Of a DNA stretch of 64,000 nucleotides, positions 43,916-54,880 are shown piece after piece. The notes beneath the pieces are model-generated. The model did not search any database, had not been told where the DNA came from, and worked only from the letters and a program-made list of their open reading frames with translations. Position 1 is the first letter of the stretch. Every line of letters begins with the position of its first letter. A program made the translations under genes and the position numbers. Origin of the DNA: Fibrobacter sp. UWB4 (GTDB taxonomy: Bacteria > Fibrobacterota > Fibrobacteria > Fibrobacterales > Fibrobacteraceae); the NCBI RefSeq assembly GCF_002210345.1, contig NZ_MWQI01000001.1, positions 310,001-374,000 on the forward strand, written 5' to 3'.

Positions 43916-45066
43916 TGTGCCAATTTCGCTTGATGGGTTATTGAAACCTTGTGTCCAATTTCAATGCGGCGGCTGTTCGAGTAAACTTCGCGAACGAGAA
44001 CCGTAGATTCGTTGTCGGTTGCCCTTGCGATGATGCCACGTCCAAGAAGTCTCGGCGGAATGCTTGCATCCGAGCGGTCTTCTTCCCAGATGGCAATGGC
44101 GTCGCCGGTGTTGTACTCTTGCTTTGTTCCCTTGTCAACCATGATATAGGCGTACGCGCCGATGATGAGCATCGGGTCCATTGTATAGCGGATCATTGCC
44201 ATTTCTTCGACTTTTGCTTCGGGAACGGCCGTGTAGCCAGAGACATTTAATACGTTGAGGGGCTGCTTTAAACGGGCCTTGGCATGGTCTAGCTTAATTT
44301 CCCTGAAGCTCTGGACAATCTTCGCTCTCGAAAGAGTATCTCCGATGGCGGTAATCTTTGCATAACCCGAAAGCCTTACCAAAGCGAAATTGTCATAGCT
44401 CTTGCCCTTGTGGGCGGGAACTTCGATAGCGCGGGCATCCAGGATTTCAACGAGGTCGCCCTTTTTGAGGGACTGGTTTGTCTTGCGCCCGATGCCTACG
44501 ACAACTTCGGATTCCGGAATATGGATAATCGGCTCCTTCTTCTCGCCAGAGCGGATGGAGAAGAACCGGGAATCCTTCTTGATGGAATCAAGTGTGTAAA
44601 TCTCGGGGGCGAGAATCTGGTAGTAGCCGTTGAAAATCTTTGGAGCCGGACGCTTTTTGTAGAGGTAGGTATCAGCCTCTTTTTTCTTCTTGTGCTTTTT
44701 GTCCTTTTCGCGCAGGTTCCCGAGCATGTTCTCAAAATCGCCATTGCGGGCGTCCCTTTCATCGCAACCGACGGAGGTAATTCCCTTCGGCAAGTTGGAA
44801 TCGGCGACAGCGGCTTCGCACGGTCTCGTTTTCGGGAGGCGGTAACCTTCATCGATGCCGTCCCCCAAGTAAATGGAGTCGCCCGGATAAATCCAGTGCG
44901 GGTCTTCAATGTGCCTGTTGTTTTCCCAGAGGTCCGGCCAAGCGAACGGATCATTTAAAAATTCAGCACTCAAGTCCCAGAGGGTGTCGCCTTTTTTTAC
45001 CACATAGGCGGATGCAATCAGAGCTGAAAGACCGAGACAGATCGAAGCACATTTTAAAAATCGCAT
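43912..45066 (-). CDS. Secreted LysM-domain protein
   Basis: 384 residues with a signal peptide (to about ALIASA). An N-terminal LysM domain follows directly: [37 protein letters not shown] Lys-rich spacer (about 120-140) and a beta-rich C-terminal region ([37 protein letters not shown]) resemble secretin- or FlgA-like strands, without a firm match. It probably binds peptidoglycan. First gene of the LysM, peptide, kinase, regulator, propeller run, which suggests envelope sensing. Confidence 0.85.
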   Translation of the reverse strand: MRFLKCASICLGLSALIASAYVVKKGDTLWDLSAEFLNDPFAWPDLWENNRHIEDPHWIYPGDSIYLGDGIDEGYRLPKTRPCEAAVADSNLPKGITSVGCDERDARNGDFENMLGNLREKDKKHKKKKEADTYLYKKRPAPKIFNGYYQILAPEIYTLDSIKKDSRFFSIRSGEKKEPIIHIPESEVVVGIGRKTNQSLKKGDLVEILDARAIEVPAHKGKSYDNFALVRLSGYAKITAIGDTLSRAKIVQSFREIKLDHAKARLKQPLNVLNVSGYTAVPEAKVEEMAMIRYTMDPMLIIGAYAYIMVDKGTKQEYNTGDAIAIWEEDRSDASIPPRLLGRGIIARATDNESTVLVREVYSNSRRIEIGHKVSITHQAKLAQ

Positions 45067-45104
45067 ACAATTCCCTAAGCAAAATTTGGTATTTGTTAAA
45101 TAAT

Positions 45105-46499
45105 TTAATCTTTTCTTTGCTTAAAAGATGGCGTTTTTTGCACAAAATGCGGAATATCCGACGAATTTGAGCGCATGGGGCGTTCTTTCGGGCGCTGGAT
45201 ATTGCGTGAACGGTGTGCAAGGGCTGGGTTCTGGCCCAAAATGCCAACTCTATCCGGCACAAACAAGAAGAGGATTTCGAAGGTGCCGCGGCCCGGTTCC
45301 ATGTAAAGCGGGATGTTCTTGCGGAGCATGTAGCCTTCGTTACGGAAAGCCTTGATGGCCTTGGAGGCGGTTTCGAGGTTCCCGGTCTGCAAAAGGATGC
45401 GTTCAGGGCGGGATCCTGCGAGCGTGAGAATCATTTCCGAAGTGAGTGTGTCGTTCATGCCCAGGTTGAGGTAGAACGTCCAGCGGCCTTCGGCGTTATC
45501 GCTCTTCGAGAAGAATTTCGAAATGAAGTTTGCATCCAGGTGGCTGCGGTGGAAACGCATGTTCTGCGTGGCGACATTGCGAATGTTCAGCTTGGACGAC
45601 TGCATCGCCACTTCGCGGCAGTCGAGCGATTCGACTTGCTTGAAGAACGGCGCGAGCGATGCTGAAACATAAGAGGAACCGGAGCAGAATTCAAAGAAAC
45701 GGTCTTCGCGGTTCGGGTGGATGGCATCCTTGATGCGCACGGGGAGGTTGAGCCATGCATCCTTGATGCGCGGCGTCCAGTCGAGAACGTGCATGCTAAA
45801 GCCAGTTGATGCAATCGGCATAAAGCTACTGCCGAAGGAGCACTTGGCTTCGACTTTCATGCCTTGTGCATCGGCAGGGTCAAAGAGACGGTCCGGCAAA
45901 CACTGGATTTGGTGGCAGCTGATCACTTCGGGGCAGCTGCGTTCGATAAAGTCCACGAACGTCTTGTAGCCGTGAGCCGAAATTTTGCCTTTGACGTTTA
46001 CTTGTACGAGGAGTGCAAATCGTCCGTCGCCAGTAGCGCGGAACCAGATCTGGCGCAATGCCTTTTTGAAGATGCGCAAATGATCCTTGTGGAGCTGATC
46101 CAAGACTCGGCTCACAAGCTCAATCGGCTTCATGTCGCGGGACGGAGCGTCGATGACCAGGTTTTCCTGGGCGCCATGGAATTCCTTGACGATTCTCCAG
46201 TCGGAATTCTCGGGTGTGGCTTCGGCGGTAAACCATGCCTGCAACTTTCCCGGAATGCGGTCGTTTTCCATCCATGCGGCAACTTGGGCCTTGATGTCGT
46301 CGAACGAAAGAATTCTGCGGACAACAGGCTTTTCGGCCTTTGCCTTCTTTTCTTCGAGTTCATCGTCCTTGCGGACATCGGATTTTCTGGAAGCGTGGAA
46401 CTTGCCTCCGGCGAGAGGTTTGCCGATTCTGTTGCCCATGGTGTTACGGGCAATGCTCCCTTCGGAGCGGCGTGAAAAACGATTGTTCTGTTTGTACAT
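45105..46499 (-). CDS. Degenerate TrmA/RlmD-like methyltransferase
   Basis: 464 residues. The central core (about 80-415) follows the RNA (uracil-5)-methyltransferase layout. The SAM motif I is eroded: [16 protein letters not shown] in place of DLYCG-x-GTFSLPLA. The catalytic SCNP loop reads LQTGNLETA (Gly373 for Cys), and no DPPR motif is seen. The ending [17 protein letters not shown] still mirrors the family C terminus. Basic N- and C-terminal extensions ([32 protein letters not shown]) suggest RNA binding. Predicted pseudoenzyme. It follows the AAA_25 gene by 21 bp. Confidence 0.75.
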   Translation of the reverse strand: MYKQNNRFSRRSEGSIARNTMGNRIGKPLAGGKFHASRKSDVRKDDELEEKKAKAEKPVVRRILSFDDIKAQVAAWMENDRIPGKLQAWFTAEATPENSDWRIVKEFHGAQENLVIDAPSRDMKPIELVSRVLDQLHKDHLRIFKKALRQIWFRATGDGRFALLVQVNVKGKISAHGYKTFVDFIERSCPEVISCHQIQCLPDRLFDPADAQGMKVEAKCSFGSSFMPIASTGFSMHVLDWTPRIKDAWLNLPVRIKDAIHPNREDRFFEFCSGSSYVSASLAPFFKQVESLDCREVAMQSSKLNIRNVATQNMRFHRSHLDANFISKFFSKSDNAEGRWTFYLNLGMNDTLTSEMILTLAGSRPERILLQTGNLETASKAIKAFRNEGYMLRKNIPLYMEPGRGTFEILFLFVPDRVGILGQNPALAHRSRNIQRPKERPMRSNSSDIPHFVQKTPSFKQRKD

Positions 46500-46520
46500 C
46501 TTTATAATCGTGTTGAATGT

Positions 46521-48290
46521 TTAAACTACAAATCTAGGATAAATCCAGGAGCATTCACGGGCGAGCGTCTTTGGAAACTCGCGGAACGAGCCGTTAATCT
46601 GATACGTGTTGAGGCTGCCTTCGACTGGCGAGAGTGATAGGACGCTATCGGCGCGGGATTCAAGATAGGGGTATTCGCCTATGTTCGTGGACGTCACAAC
46701 CGCGCAACCCGTGAGGGCGATAATCGAGTCTACCATCTGCATCAGAATCTGGTGCGGGGAGCCGCTGAGTCTTGACGACTTCGGGTTGTGCAAAACGGCT
46801 GAAATCGGGTCGATCACGACAACCTTGTAATCGTGATTTTCGAGCTTTTTGGCGCCTTGGATGCGCTTCGCAATGAGCTGTGCGATTTCAAGCGGCGTAA
46901 GCGCTGTACCGCGTAGGTTCAAGAAACCGAACTTGGGCGTGTTAGGTTGTAAATTGCGCTTTTCGCCAAGCAAAAAGAGACGGTTCAGGAACACGGACTT
47001 GGTGAGTTCCAAGTTGATGTACAGAACATCGTTTTCGTTTGTCGTGTTGCCAAGCCAGTCTTCGCCATGGCAGATAGATAGAGCCATGTCCATGAGCGCA
47101 AGCGACTTTCCGCTTTTCGGCGGTGCTGTGAATAAGAAAAATTCACCGGCACGGAGCATGTTCTCGATAATACATGGATCCTTTTTCGGAGCTTCTTCGC
47201 TATCGCTTGCAAGTTCCACAAGCGGCTTGCCGTCAAGCGAGTATTCCGCCCATTCGCGCCATTCCGTGAAGTTCTTGGCACCTTGTTCCAATGCGATGAG
47301 GTACTGCTGCTTGCCATTGCGGAGTACGCCTGGCATGCGGACCATCTGGTTCGGGTTCCTGTTCCCGTCATCGACTTTAAAGCCTTGCGATTCAAGCGTC
47401 TGGAATAAAAAGTCAACGCGCTCGTTGTATTCTTCCTGGTCGTGAGCTTCGATCTTGATCCAGGCCTGCACGGAATTTGCGCCTGTGTTCACAAGGGCGG
47501 CGCAGGGGAGGTTCAAAGCCTTGTAGTAGGCAAGCTGCTTCGCTAGCGTCATCTTCGGGTTGTCTACGACAACGTAACGGTAATGCCAGCTTTCGTCGGT
47601 CGCGTCGGCGCCGCCTTTCACGGCGTTAATCGTGAGGAGTGCTCCGTCCGGGCCGTCGAGCTGCTTCATGATCTTCTTGAGTGCTTCGTCTTGCGCGACA
47701 ATCTTCGAGACGATTTCGCGCGAGCCTGACGGCGTATTTGAAATCTTGAATTCAATCGTTTCGTCGGGCTTGAACGTCGCGGCTAGGAGCTTTGCAAAAT
47801 CCTTGCGCCAGTCAGGAGCGGGCCACGGAATCGAAAGCGCTTCGGGGTCAATCTTGAAGTTCTGCAGCAATTCAAGGGATTGCGTGTCGAGACCGAGCGC
47901 AATCATCTGCTGCATCATCGTTGCCGAAAGTGGCGAGATGACGGTTGGCCCCATGGCGGCATATCCCGGAGCCATGCCCGGCTGGGCTTGTGCGCCTTGG
48001 ACCATTTGCGGGGCGCTTGCTGCGTTCGCTTGGGCGGCTGCCTTTTGTTCGGCTTCGCGTTCGGTACGGCGCTTTTCTTCGGAGAATGCGTTGCGCAAAA
48101 TCTTCTCGACATCGTCTGCCGAAAGCCCCTCGTCGCGGGCCTTGCCGCCGAGCTGGAATGTGGCGTCCATGAACGTCCAGCCTTCGTCAAGTGCGGCAAC
48201 GCCGGCTTGGAACAAAGCCTTCTTCAGTTCATTCTGGTCGGCGAATTTGCTCTTTACGAAGTCGTTAAGAATTTTCTTTCCGTTTTCCAT
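46521..48290 (-). CDS. AEP-primase-like / AAA_25 ATPase protein
   Basis: 589 residues from ATG 48290, preceded by a perfect GGAGGT Shine-Dalgarno (5-nt spacing). The N-terminal helices (1-75) and an Ala/Gln/Met-rich linker lead to a primase-like domain (about 210-335: RYVVVDNPKMT, VNTGANSVQAWIKIEA, NPNQMVRMPGVLRNG). In relatives remembered, the metal and nucleotide motifs are ESD and SGGKSxHA; here they are VDN and TGANSVQA. The C-terminal AAA_25/RepA-like ATPase has Walker A APPKSGKS (389-396) and Walker B VVVIDP (Asp494). Phage/plasmid replication ancestry is likely; its cellular job is unknown. Between thiC and the TrmA-like gene. Confidence 0.75.
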   Translation of the reverse strand: MENGKKILNDFVKSKFADQNELKKALFQAGVAALDEGWTFMDATFQLGGKARDEGLSADDVEKILRNAFSEEKRRTEREAEQKAAAQANAASAPQMVQGAQAQPGMAPGYAAMGPTVISPLSATMMQQMIALGLDTQSLELLQNFKIDPEALSIPWPAPDWRKDFAKLLAATFKPDETIEFKISNTPSGSREIVSKIVAQDEALKKIMKQLDGPDGALLTINAVKGGADATDESWHYRYVVVDNPKMTLAKQLAYYKALNLPCAALVNTGANSVQAWIKIEAHDQEEYNERVDFLFQTLESQGFKVDDGNRNPNQMVRMPGVLRNGKQQYLIALEQGAKNFTEWREWAEYSLDGKPLVELASDSEEAPKKDPCIIENMLRAGEFFLFTAPPKSGKSLALMDMALSICHGEDWLGNTTNENDVLYINLELTKSVFLNRLFLLGEKRNLQPNTPKFGFLNLRGTALTPLEIAQLIAKRIQGAKKLENHDYKVVVIDPISAVLHNPKSSRLSGSPHQILMQMVDSIIALTGCAVVTSTNIGEYPYLESRADSVLSLSPVEGSLNTYQINGSFREFPKTLARECSWIYPRFVV

Positions 48291-48331
48291 GGACACCTCC
48301 AATTCTCTCGAGTGGTTTGGTGAGTTTCAGT

Positions 48332-50030
<1,699 letters not shown>

Positions 50031-50041
50031 AATATAGATAA

Positions 50042-50104
50042 TAAAAGTAGGAAGTAGGAAGGGTGGTGTCATCCTGAGCGGAACGTAGTGGAGTCGAAGG
50101 ATCC
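50042..50104 (+). repeat. Intergenic GTAGGAAGT and GTCATCCTGAG repeats
   Basis: 50042-50062 holds the AGTAGGAAGTAGGAAGG unit shared with 6486 and 63108. 50068-50104 holds GTCATCCTGAGCGGAAC to CGAAGGATCC, the inverse of 35702-35742. No gene; the short region between them and the 57-aa gene is AT-rich and may hold its promoter. Confidence 0.7.
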
Positions 50105-50206
50105 AGTGATTTCTAGAAGGTGGATTTTAATGAGCAAAGCTATTTTATTTTCGTGCAATAATTAGATTTTTTACGTATTTTTTTTGAAAAATGCAAAGGA
50201 GAGGTT

Positions 50207-50380
50207 ATGTCGGAAAAAGAAATGAACAACCAGAGGGCTATTTATGTGCTTTCTGACCTGAGAATGTATGCGAGTTCGCGTTCCTTGGATGCGATTGATT
50301 ACGCTATTGAAGTCTTGCAGAAATTGGAAAATGCAGGGATTAAAAATCCGCTCGAATCATTAAAACCAGAGGAAAAGTAA
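50207..50380 (+). CDS. 57-residue protein ahead of the antiporter
   Basis: Starts ATG 50207 behind a clear AGGAGAGG Shine-Dalgarno. It encodes MSEKEMNNQRAIYVLSDL, RMYASSRSLDAIDYAIEV, and LQKLENAGIKNPLESLKPEEK: soluble, helical, no Cys. The stop is 3 bp before the antiporter start, so the two are surely co-transcribed and probably coupled. No family recognised. It may regulate or stabilise the transporter (inference). Confidence 0.75.
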   Translation: MSEKEMNNQRAIYVLSDLRMYASSRSLDAIDYAIEVLQKLENAGIKNPLESLKPEEK

Positions 50381-50383
50381 TTT

Positions 50384-51901
50384 ATGGAACAGGCCACAAA
50401 TACAGTAATGGCTTATGGAACTTTCTGGGCGCTTGTGCCGGCTCTTGTCGCGATTGTTCTAGCTCTTGTCAGTAAAGAAGTTTACTCGTCGCTTTTTGTG
50501 GGCGTCATTGTCGGTGGGCTTCTTCTTTGTCAAGGAACGGGTTCGGGATTCTTTGATGCCGTTTTTAAGAACGGTTTGATTGCAAAGGTCGCAGACCCCT
50601 ATAACGTGGGCATTCTCGTGTTCCTTGTTATGTTGGGTGCAATGGTCGCTCTCATGAACAGGGCTGGGGGATCAGCCGCTTTTGGCAACTGGGCCAAGAC
50701 GCATATCAAGTCAAAAGTCGGCGCGCAGATTGCGACGATTTGCTTTGGCATCTTGATCTTTATCGATGACTATTTCAACTGCCTCACGGTCGGTAGCGTG
50801 ATGCGCCCGGTAACAGACCGCTTCAAGGTGAGTCACGAAAAACTTGCATATCTGATTGATTCTACGGCGGCTCCGATTTGCATCATTGCGCCTATCAGCT
50901 CATGGGCCGCTGCGGTTTCGGGATTCGTGGAAGGGGAGGATGGCCTCACGCTTTTCATCAAGGCTATCCCGTTTAACTTTTATGCTCTCTTGACGATACT
51001 TGCTTTGTTCCTAGTTGTCATCTGGAATGTGAATATCGGTCCGATGAAAAAACACGAAATGCATACAAATGCTGTCGGCGATAATTTTGAAGAATTGAAT
51101 TTTACATCGACAAAAGGCGGAGTTCTTGATCTTGTAATGCCGATTGCCTCTTTGATTGTGTTCTGTGTGCTCGGCATGATTTATACGGGCGGCTATTTTG
51201 CATCGGGCGATGCGGCAAAGGGCTTTGTCGATGCTTTTGCTTCTAGTGATGCATCTGTCGGTCTTGCGATTGGCTCGTTTGGCGCGTTTACCTTTACCGT
51301 TTGCTTCTATATGAGCCGCCGCGTATTGCGCTTCAGCCATTGCATGGCTTGCTTGCCGGATGGCTTCAAGGCGATGGTACCTGCAATTTTGATTTTGGCT
51401 TTGGCATGGACGCTTAAAGGCACGACAGATGCGCTTGGCGCAAAGGAATTTGTGGCGGGCCTTGTGAAGGGCGGTGCCGCTGGATTCATGAACTTCATGC
51501 CGGCGATTATCTTTGTGATTGCTGCGTTCCTTGCTTTTGCAACGGGAACATCCTGGGGCACGTTCGGCATCCTCATCCCGATTGTCGTGGCGGCGTTTGG
51601 CGGTGTGGATTACAGCCTCATGGTCATTTCGATTTCTGCATGCATGGCGGGTGCCGTTTGCGGTGACCACAGCTCTCCGATTTCGGATACGACGATTATG
51701 GCAAGTGCCGGTGCGGAATGCAATCACGTGAACCATGTCAACACGCAGATTCCGTACGTACTCGTTGTAGCTGCAATTTCATTTGTGACTTACATTGTCG
51801 CGGGCTTCACCCGCAGCGCCATACTTTCGCTGTTGTTCGGCTTCGTGCTGACCTTCGGTACGCTCGTGATGATTAAAAAGCGTACCAAGAAGAATGTCTA
51901 A
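50384..51901 (+). CDS. NhaC-family Na+/H+ antiporter
   Basis: 505 residues with about 12-13 membrane helices. Family signatures: IDDYFNCLTVGSVMRPVTD, PICIIAPISSWAAA, and GDHSSPISDTTIMAS, which hold the polar and acidic residues of the ion path. It exchanges sodium or an organic cation for protons; some relatives swap other substrates, so NhaC is a family label. Preceded by the 57-residue gene; a GTCATTCCCGCC hairpin follows the stop. Confidence 0.9.
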   Translation: MEQATNTVMAYGTFWALVPALVAIVLALVSKEVYSSLFVGVIVGGLLLCQGTGSGFFDAVFKNGLIAKVADPYNVGILVFLVMLGAMVALMNRAGGSAAFGNWAKTHIKSKVGAQIATICFGILIFIDDYFNCLTVGSVMRPVTDRFKVSHEKLAYLIDSTAAPICIIAPISSWAAAVSGFVEGEDGLTLFIKAIPFNFYALLTILALFLVVIWNVNIGPMKKHEMHTNAVGDNFEELNFTSTKGGVLDLVMPIASLIVFCVLGMIYTGGYFASGDAAKGFVDAFASSDASVGLAIGSFGAFTFTVCFYMSRRVLRFSHCMACLPDGFKAMVPAILILALAWTLKGTTDALGAKEFVAGLVKGGAAGFMNFMPAIIFVIAAFLAFATGTSWGTFGILIPIVVAAFGGVDYSLMVISISACMAGAVCGDHSSPISDTTIMASAGAECNHVNHVNTQIPYVLVVAAISFVTYIVAGFTRSAILSLLFGFVLTFGTLVMIKKRTKKNV

Positions 51902-51904
51902 TAT

Positions 51905-51933
51905 GTCATTCCCGCCACTGAGCGGGAATCTCC
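51905..51933 (+). repeat. GTCATTCCCGCC palindromic repeat, possible terminator
   Basis: 29-nt unit with an ATTCCCGC/GCGGGAAT stem 4 bp after the antiporter stop. Same sequence, one loop change, at 56020-56048. Confidence 0.8.
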
Positions 51934-51955
51934 CTCTGGTTGTTTAAGTATGCTT

Positions 51956-52870
51956 CTATCGGCGTCTGATTTTGACTTGCGCAAGGATGACGGCGGTAAA
52001 CATTAGCACACAGCCGATTCCTTCCTGAAGGGTGAATCGTTCGCCAAGAACAGCCCATCCAGAAATTACAGAAAATACCGATTCAAGGCTCATCAGTAGC
52101 GATGCTAGGGTGGGCCTTATTTTATTTTGGGCGATAATTTGCAATGTGAACGCTACACAGCTCGAAAGAATCGCGGCATACAAAAGCGGAATCCACGGCC
52201 CGAAATGCGAATAGACTTCAATGATCGTGCCGAAACTTGCGAAACTCCCTTTCAGGTCTACAAAGAACATCGGGAAAATGGAAAGCGTTGCGACTACGAG
52301 AAACTGAATGGCCGAAAGTCTCACATTGTCCATGTAGGGACCGTACTTCCCGATAACGAGAATGTGTGCTGCAAAAGCGAGCGCGCACAAGAGCAGAACC
52401 GTATCGGAAATCTCGATTGAAAAATCGCCCTTGATGCAGAGCAGATAAAGCCCGATGACCGTGATGGCGACGCAAAGCCAGATTTTAGTGGAAATCCTCT
52501 TGCCGAAAAACAGACTCAGGATCGGGACGAATATGATGTAACAGGTGGTGAGGAACCCCGCCTTTCCGGCAGAGCAGCCCAGGTAAAGCCCGGTCTGTTG
52601 CAAGTTCATCGCAAAGAAAAGCGTTAGTCCGCAGAATAAGCCTGCTTTCCAGAGCTTGCGGCGGTCTTCCTTGTTCTTGGGACGCCTTGGATTCTTGCCG
52701 AGCTTGTCTAAAACTTTAGCCAGCCCGAAGAGGACTCCCGTGGCGATGAAATTTCGCATGCACACGAACGCGAACGGACCGATGTCGTTGCCTTCGATTT
52801 GTGCGACAAAGGTGGATCCCCAAAGGAATGCCGCCAGAACCAATAAAAAACTATATCCAATATTTGCCAT
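51956..52870 (-). CDS. EamA/DMT-superfamily transporter
   Basis: 304 residues, about ten membrane helices in two EamA repeats. The first repeat has AAFLWGSTFVAQ, the second SLESVFSVISGWAVLGE, the classic DMT signature with Glu at the end of the second repeat. Likely exports or imports a metabolite such as an amino acid or a nucleobase; substrate cannot be told. Divergent from glnS. The ATG at 52870 is the only good start. Confidence 0.9.
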   Translation of the reverse strand: MANIGYSFLLVLAAFLWGSTFVAQIEGNDIGPFAFVCMRNFIATGVLFGLAKVLDKLGKNPRRPKNKEDRRKLWKAGLFCGLTLFFAMNLQQTGLYLGCSAGKAGFLTTCYIIFVPILSLFFGKRISTKIWLCVAITVIGLYLLCIKGDFSIEISDTVLLLCALAFAAHILVIGKYGPYMDNVRLSAIQFLVVATLSIFPMFFVDLKGSFASFGTIIEVYSHFGPWIPLLYAAILSSCVAFTLQIIAQNKIRPTLASLLMSLESVFSVISGWAVLGERFTLQEGIGCVLMFTAVILAQVKIRRR

Positions 52871-52944
52871 TCTAGTGTAAAAATAGAAATGCTTACCGAA
52901 GATTGTTTGCTTTAAGTTCTGTAACCTTATATTGCCACTATTTC

Positions 52945-52980
52945 CTCTCGTCTCTCGTCTCTCGTCTCTCGTCTATTTTC
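52945..52980. repeat. Heptamer repeat CTCTCGT (four perfect units)
   Basis: Four exact copies of a 7-bp unit at 52945-52972 then CTATTTTCT. Inverse of the array at 7976-8014. It lies between the divergent EamA and glnS genes, in the likely glnS promoter area. Confidence 0.9.
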
Positions 52981-53015
52981 TAAATTATCCGCTGTAAAAA
53001 TCAAAGGATTGAAAT

Positions 53016-54683
53016 ATGGAAATCCCCGAATCTTCGAATTTTATTCAGGACATTATCGTTAACGACCTCCAGACCGGCAAGCGCGACCACGTGTTGACGC
53101 GTTTCCCGCCTGAACCGAACGGCTACATTCACATTGGACATGCCAAGTCCATCTGCTTGAACTTCGGCACTGCCAAGAAGTTCGGTGGCTTTACGAACCT
53201 CCGCTTCGACGACACGAACCCGACCAAGGAAGATGTGGAATACGTCGATTCCATCCGCGAAGACGTGAAGTGGCTCGGCTTTGAATGGAAAGAAGAATTT
53301 TTCGCAAGCGACTACTACGACCAGATTTACGCCTTTGCCGAAAAGATGATTGAAATGGGCAAGGCTTACGTCGAAGATTTGACTCGCGACGAAATGCAGG
53401 AATACCGCGGCAACGATGCCGGCAAACCCTCCCGCCCGAGTCCTTACCGCGACCGTAGCGTTGAAGAAAACATGAAGCTCTTCCACGAAATGCGCGACGG
53501 CAAGTACGCCGACGGTGAAAAGTGCCTCCGTGCCAAGGTTGACCTCGCAAGCCCGAACATGAACATGCGTGACCCGGTCATCTACCGCATCAAGCATTGC
53601 ACACACCATCGTACTGGCGACAAGTGGTGCATCTATCCGATGTACGACTTTGCCCACCCGATCAGCGACTGGATCGAAGGCATTACGCACTCCATCTGTA
53701 CGCTCGAGTTCGAAGCCCACCGTCCGCTTTATGACTGGTTCCTCATTGAACTTGGTTTGCAGAACCGTCCGCAGCAGATTGAATTTGCCCGCTTGAACCT
53801 CACGTACACGATGATGAGCAAGCGTAAGCTCCTTGAACTTGTACAGACGAAGGCTGTGCTTGGCTGGAACGACCCGCGTATGCCGACCGTTTGTGGTTTC
53901 CGCCGCCGTGGCTTTACCCCGAGCTCCATTCGCGAGTTCTGCAGCCGCATCGGTGTTTCCAAGGCCGACTCCATGGTCGATGTGAACCTCCTTTACTTCT
54001 GCATCCGCGAAGAATTGAACCAGACCGCTAACCGCGTGATGGCCGTGATTGACCCGGTCAAGCTCGTGATTGACAACTGGGAAGCGGGCAAGGTCGAAAT
54101 GATCGAAGTCGAGAACAACCCGAACGACCCGAACGCAGGAACCCGCAAGGTGCCGTTCAGCGGTGAACTCTACATCGAAGCTGATGACTTCATGGAAGAA
54201 CCGCCGAAGAAGTACTTCCGCTTGAAGCCGGAAGGCGAAGTCCGCCTCAAGGGCGCTTACTTTGTCACTTGCAAGAGCGTCGAAAAGGACGAAAACGGCA
54301 AGGTCACGGTAATCCACTGCGAATACGACCCGCTCAGCAAGGGTGGCGAATCTCCGGATGGCCGCAAGGTCAAGGGCACGATCCACTGGGTTTCTGCTGA
54401 ACACGCTGTAGACGCCGAAGTTCGTTTGATCGATAACTTGTTCACGCTCGAAGATCCTGCTCAGGTTCCGGAAGGCGAAGACTGGCACGATTACTTGAAC
54501 CCGGATTCCATGGTCATCAAGCAAGCTAAGGTCGAACCGGCACTTGCAAACGCCAAGCTCGAAGACCGCTTCCAGTTCATGCGTCAGGGCTACTTCTGCC
54601 TCGATAGCGAAGACTCCAAGCCGGGTCACCTCGTGTTCAACCGCACGGTGGGATTGAAGGACTCTTTCAACCCGACAAAGTAA
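53016..54683 (+). CDS. glnS: Glutaminyl-tRNA synthetase
   Basis: 555 residues. Class I synthetase charging tRNA-Gln directly. HIGH motif in [18 protein letters not shown] equivalent MSKRKL, and the C-terminal beta-barrel anticodon-binding region (about 340-550) with [17 protein letters not shown]. Normal length. A near-complete open frame on the opposite strand (about 53001-54629) is a codon-usage shadow. Confidence 0.97.
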   Translation: MEIPESSNFIQDIIVNDLQTGKRDHVLTRFPPEPNGYIHIGHAKSICLNFGTAKKFGGFTNLRFDDTNPTKEDVEYVDSIREDVKWLGFEWKEEFFASDYYDQIYAFAEKMIEMGKAYVEDLTRDEMQEYRGNDAGKPSRPSPYRDRSVEENMKLFHEMRDGKYADGEKCLRAKVDLASPNMNMRDPVIYRIKHCTHHRTGDKWCIYPMYDFAHPISDWIEGITHSICTLEFEAHRPLYDWFLIELGLQNRPQQIEFARLNLTYTMMSKRKLLELVQTKAVLGWNDPRMPTVCGFRRRGFTPSSIREFCSRIGVSKADSMVDVNLLYFCIREELNQTANRVMAVIDPVKLVIDNWEAGKVEMIEVENNPNDPNAGTRKVPFSGELYIEADDFMEEPPKKYFRLKPEGEVRLKGAYFVTCKSVEKDENGKVTVIHCEYDPLSKGGESPDGRKVKGTIHWVSAEHAVDAEVRLIDNLFTLEDPAQVPEGEDWHDYLNPDSMVIKQAKVEPALANAKLEDRFQFMRQGYFCLDSEDSKPGHLVFNRTVGLKDSFNPTK

Positions 54684-54797
54684 ATTCGAATTATAACCTT
54701 CGCGATACGGCGTTGCTCACCCCCTCACGTACGCTTAGTACGCTACGGGGTCTCGCGCCTTGTCTCGCTCGGTTCTAATCCGAATTAGATTTTATGT

Positions 54798-54829
54798 CCT
54801 CGGCTTAACAGCCGGGGTCTTTTGTTTTT
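54798..54829 (+). terminator. Intrinsic terminator after glnS
   Basis: 8-bp stem CCTCGGCT/AGCCGGGG (one T-G pair), TAAC loop, then TCTTTTGTTTTT. It lies 115 bp past the stop; the gap (54684-54797) holds a GTACGC-rich palindromic stretch and no gene. Confidence 0.85.
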
Positions 54830-54880
54830 GCTGTAAAAAAATTGTAGATTAAAAAGAGGTCCTTTAAAAAAGGAGGTCTT

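Noticed and set aside
54700-54780. GTACGC-rich palindromic stretch after glnS as a mobile element
   Set aside because: Too short, no matching second copy seen in the window, no terminal duplications.
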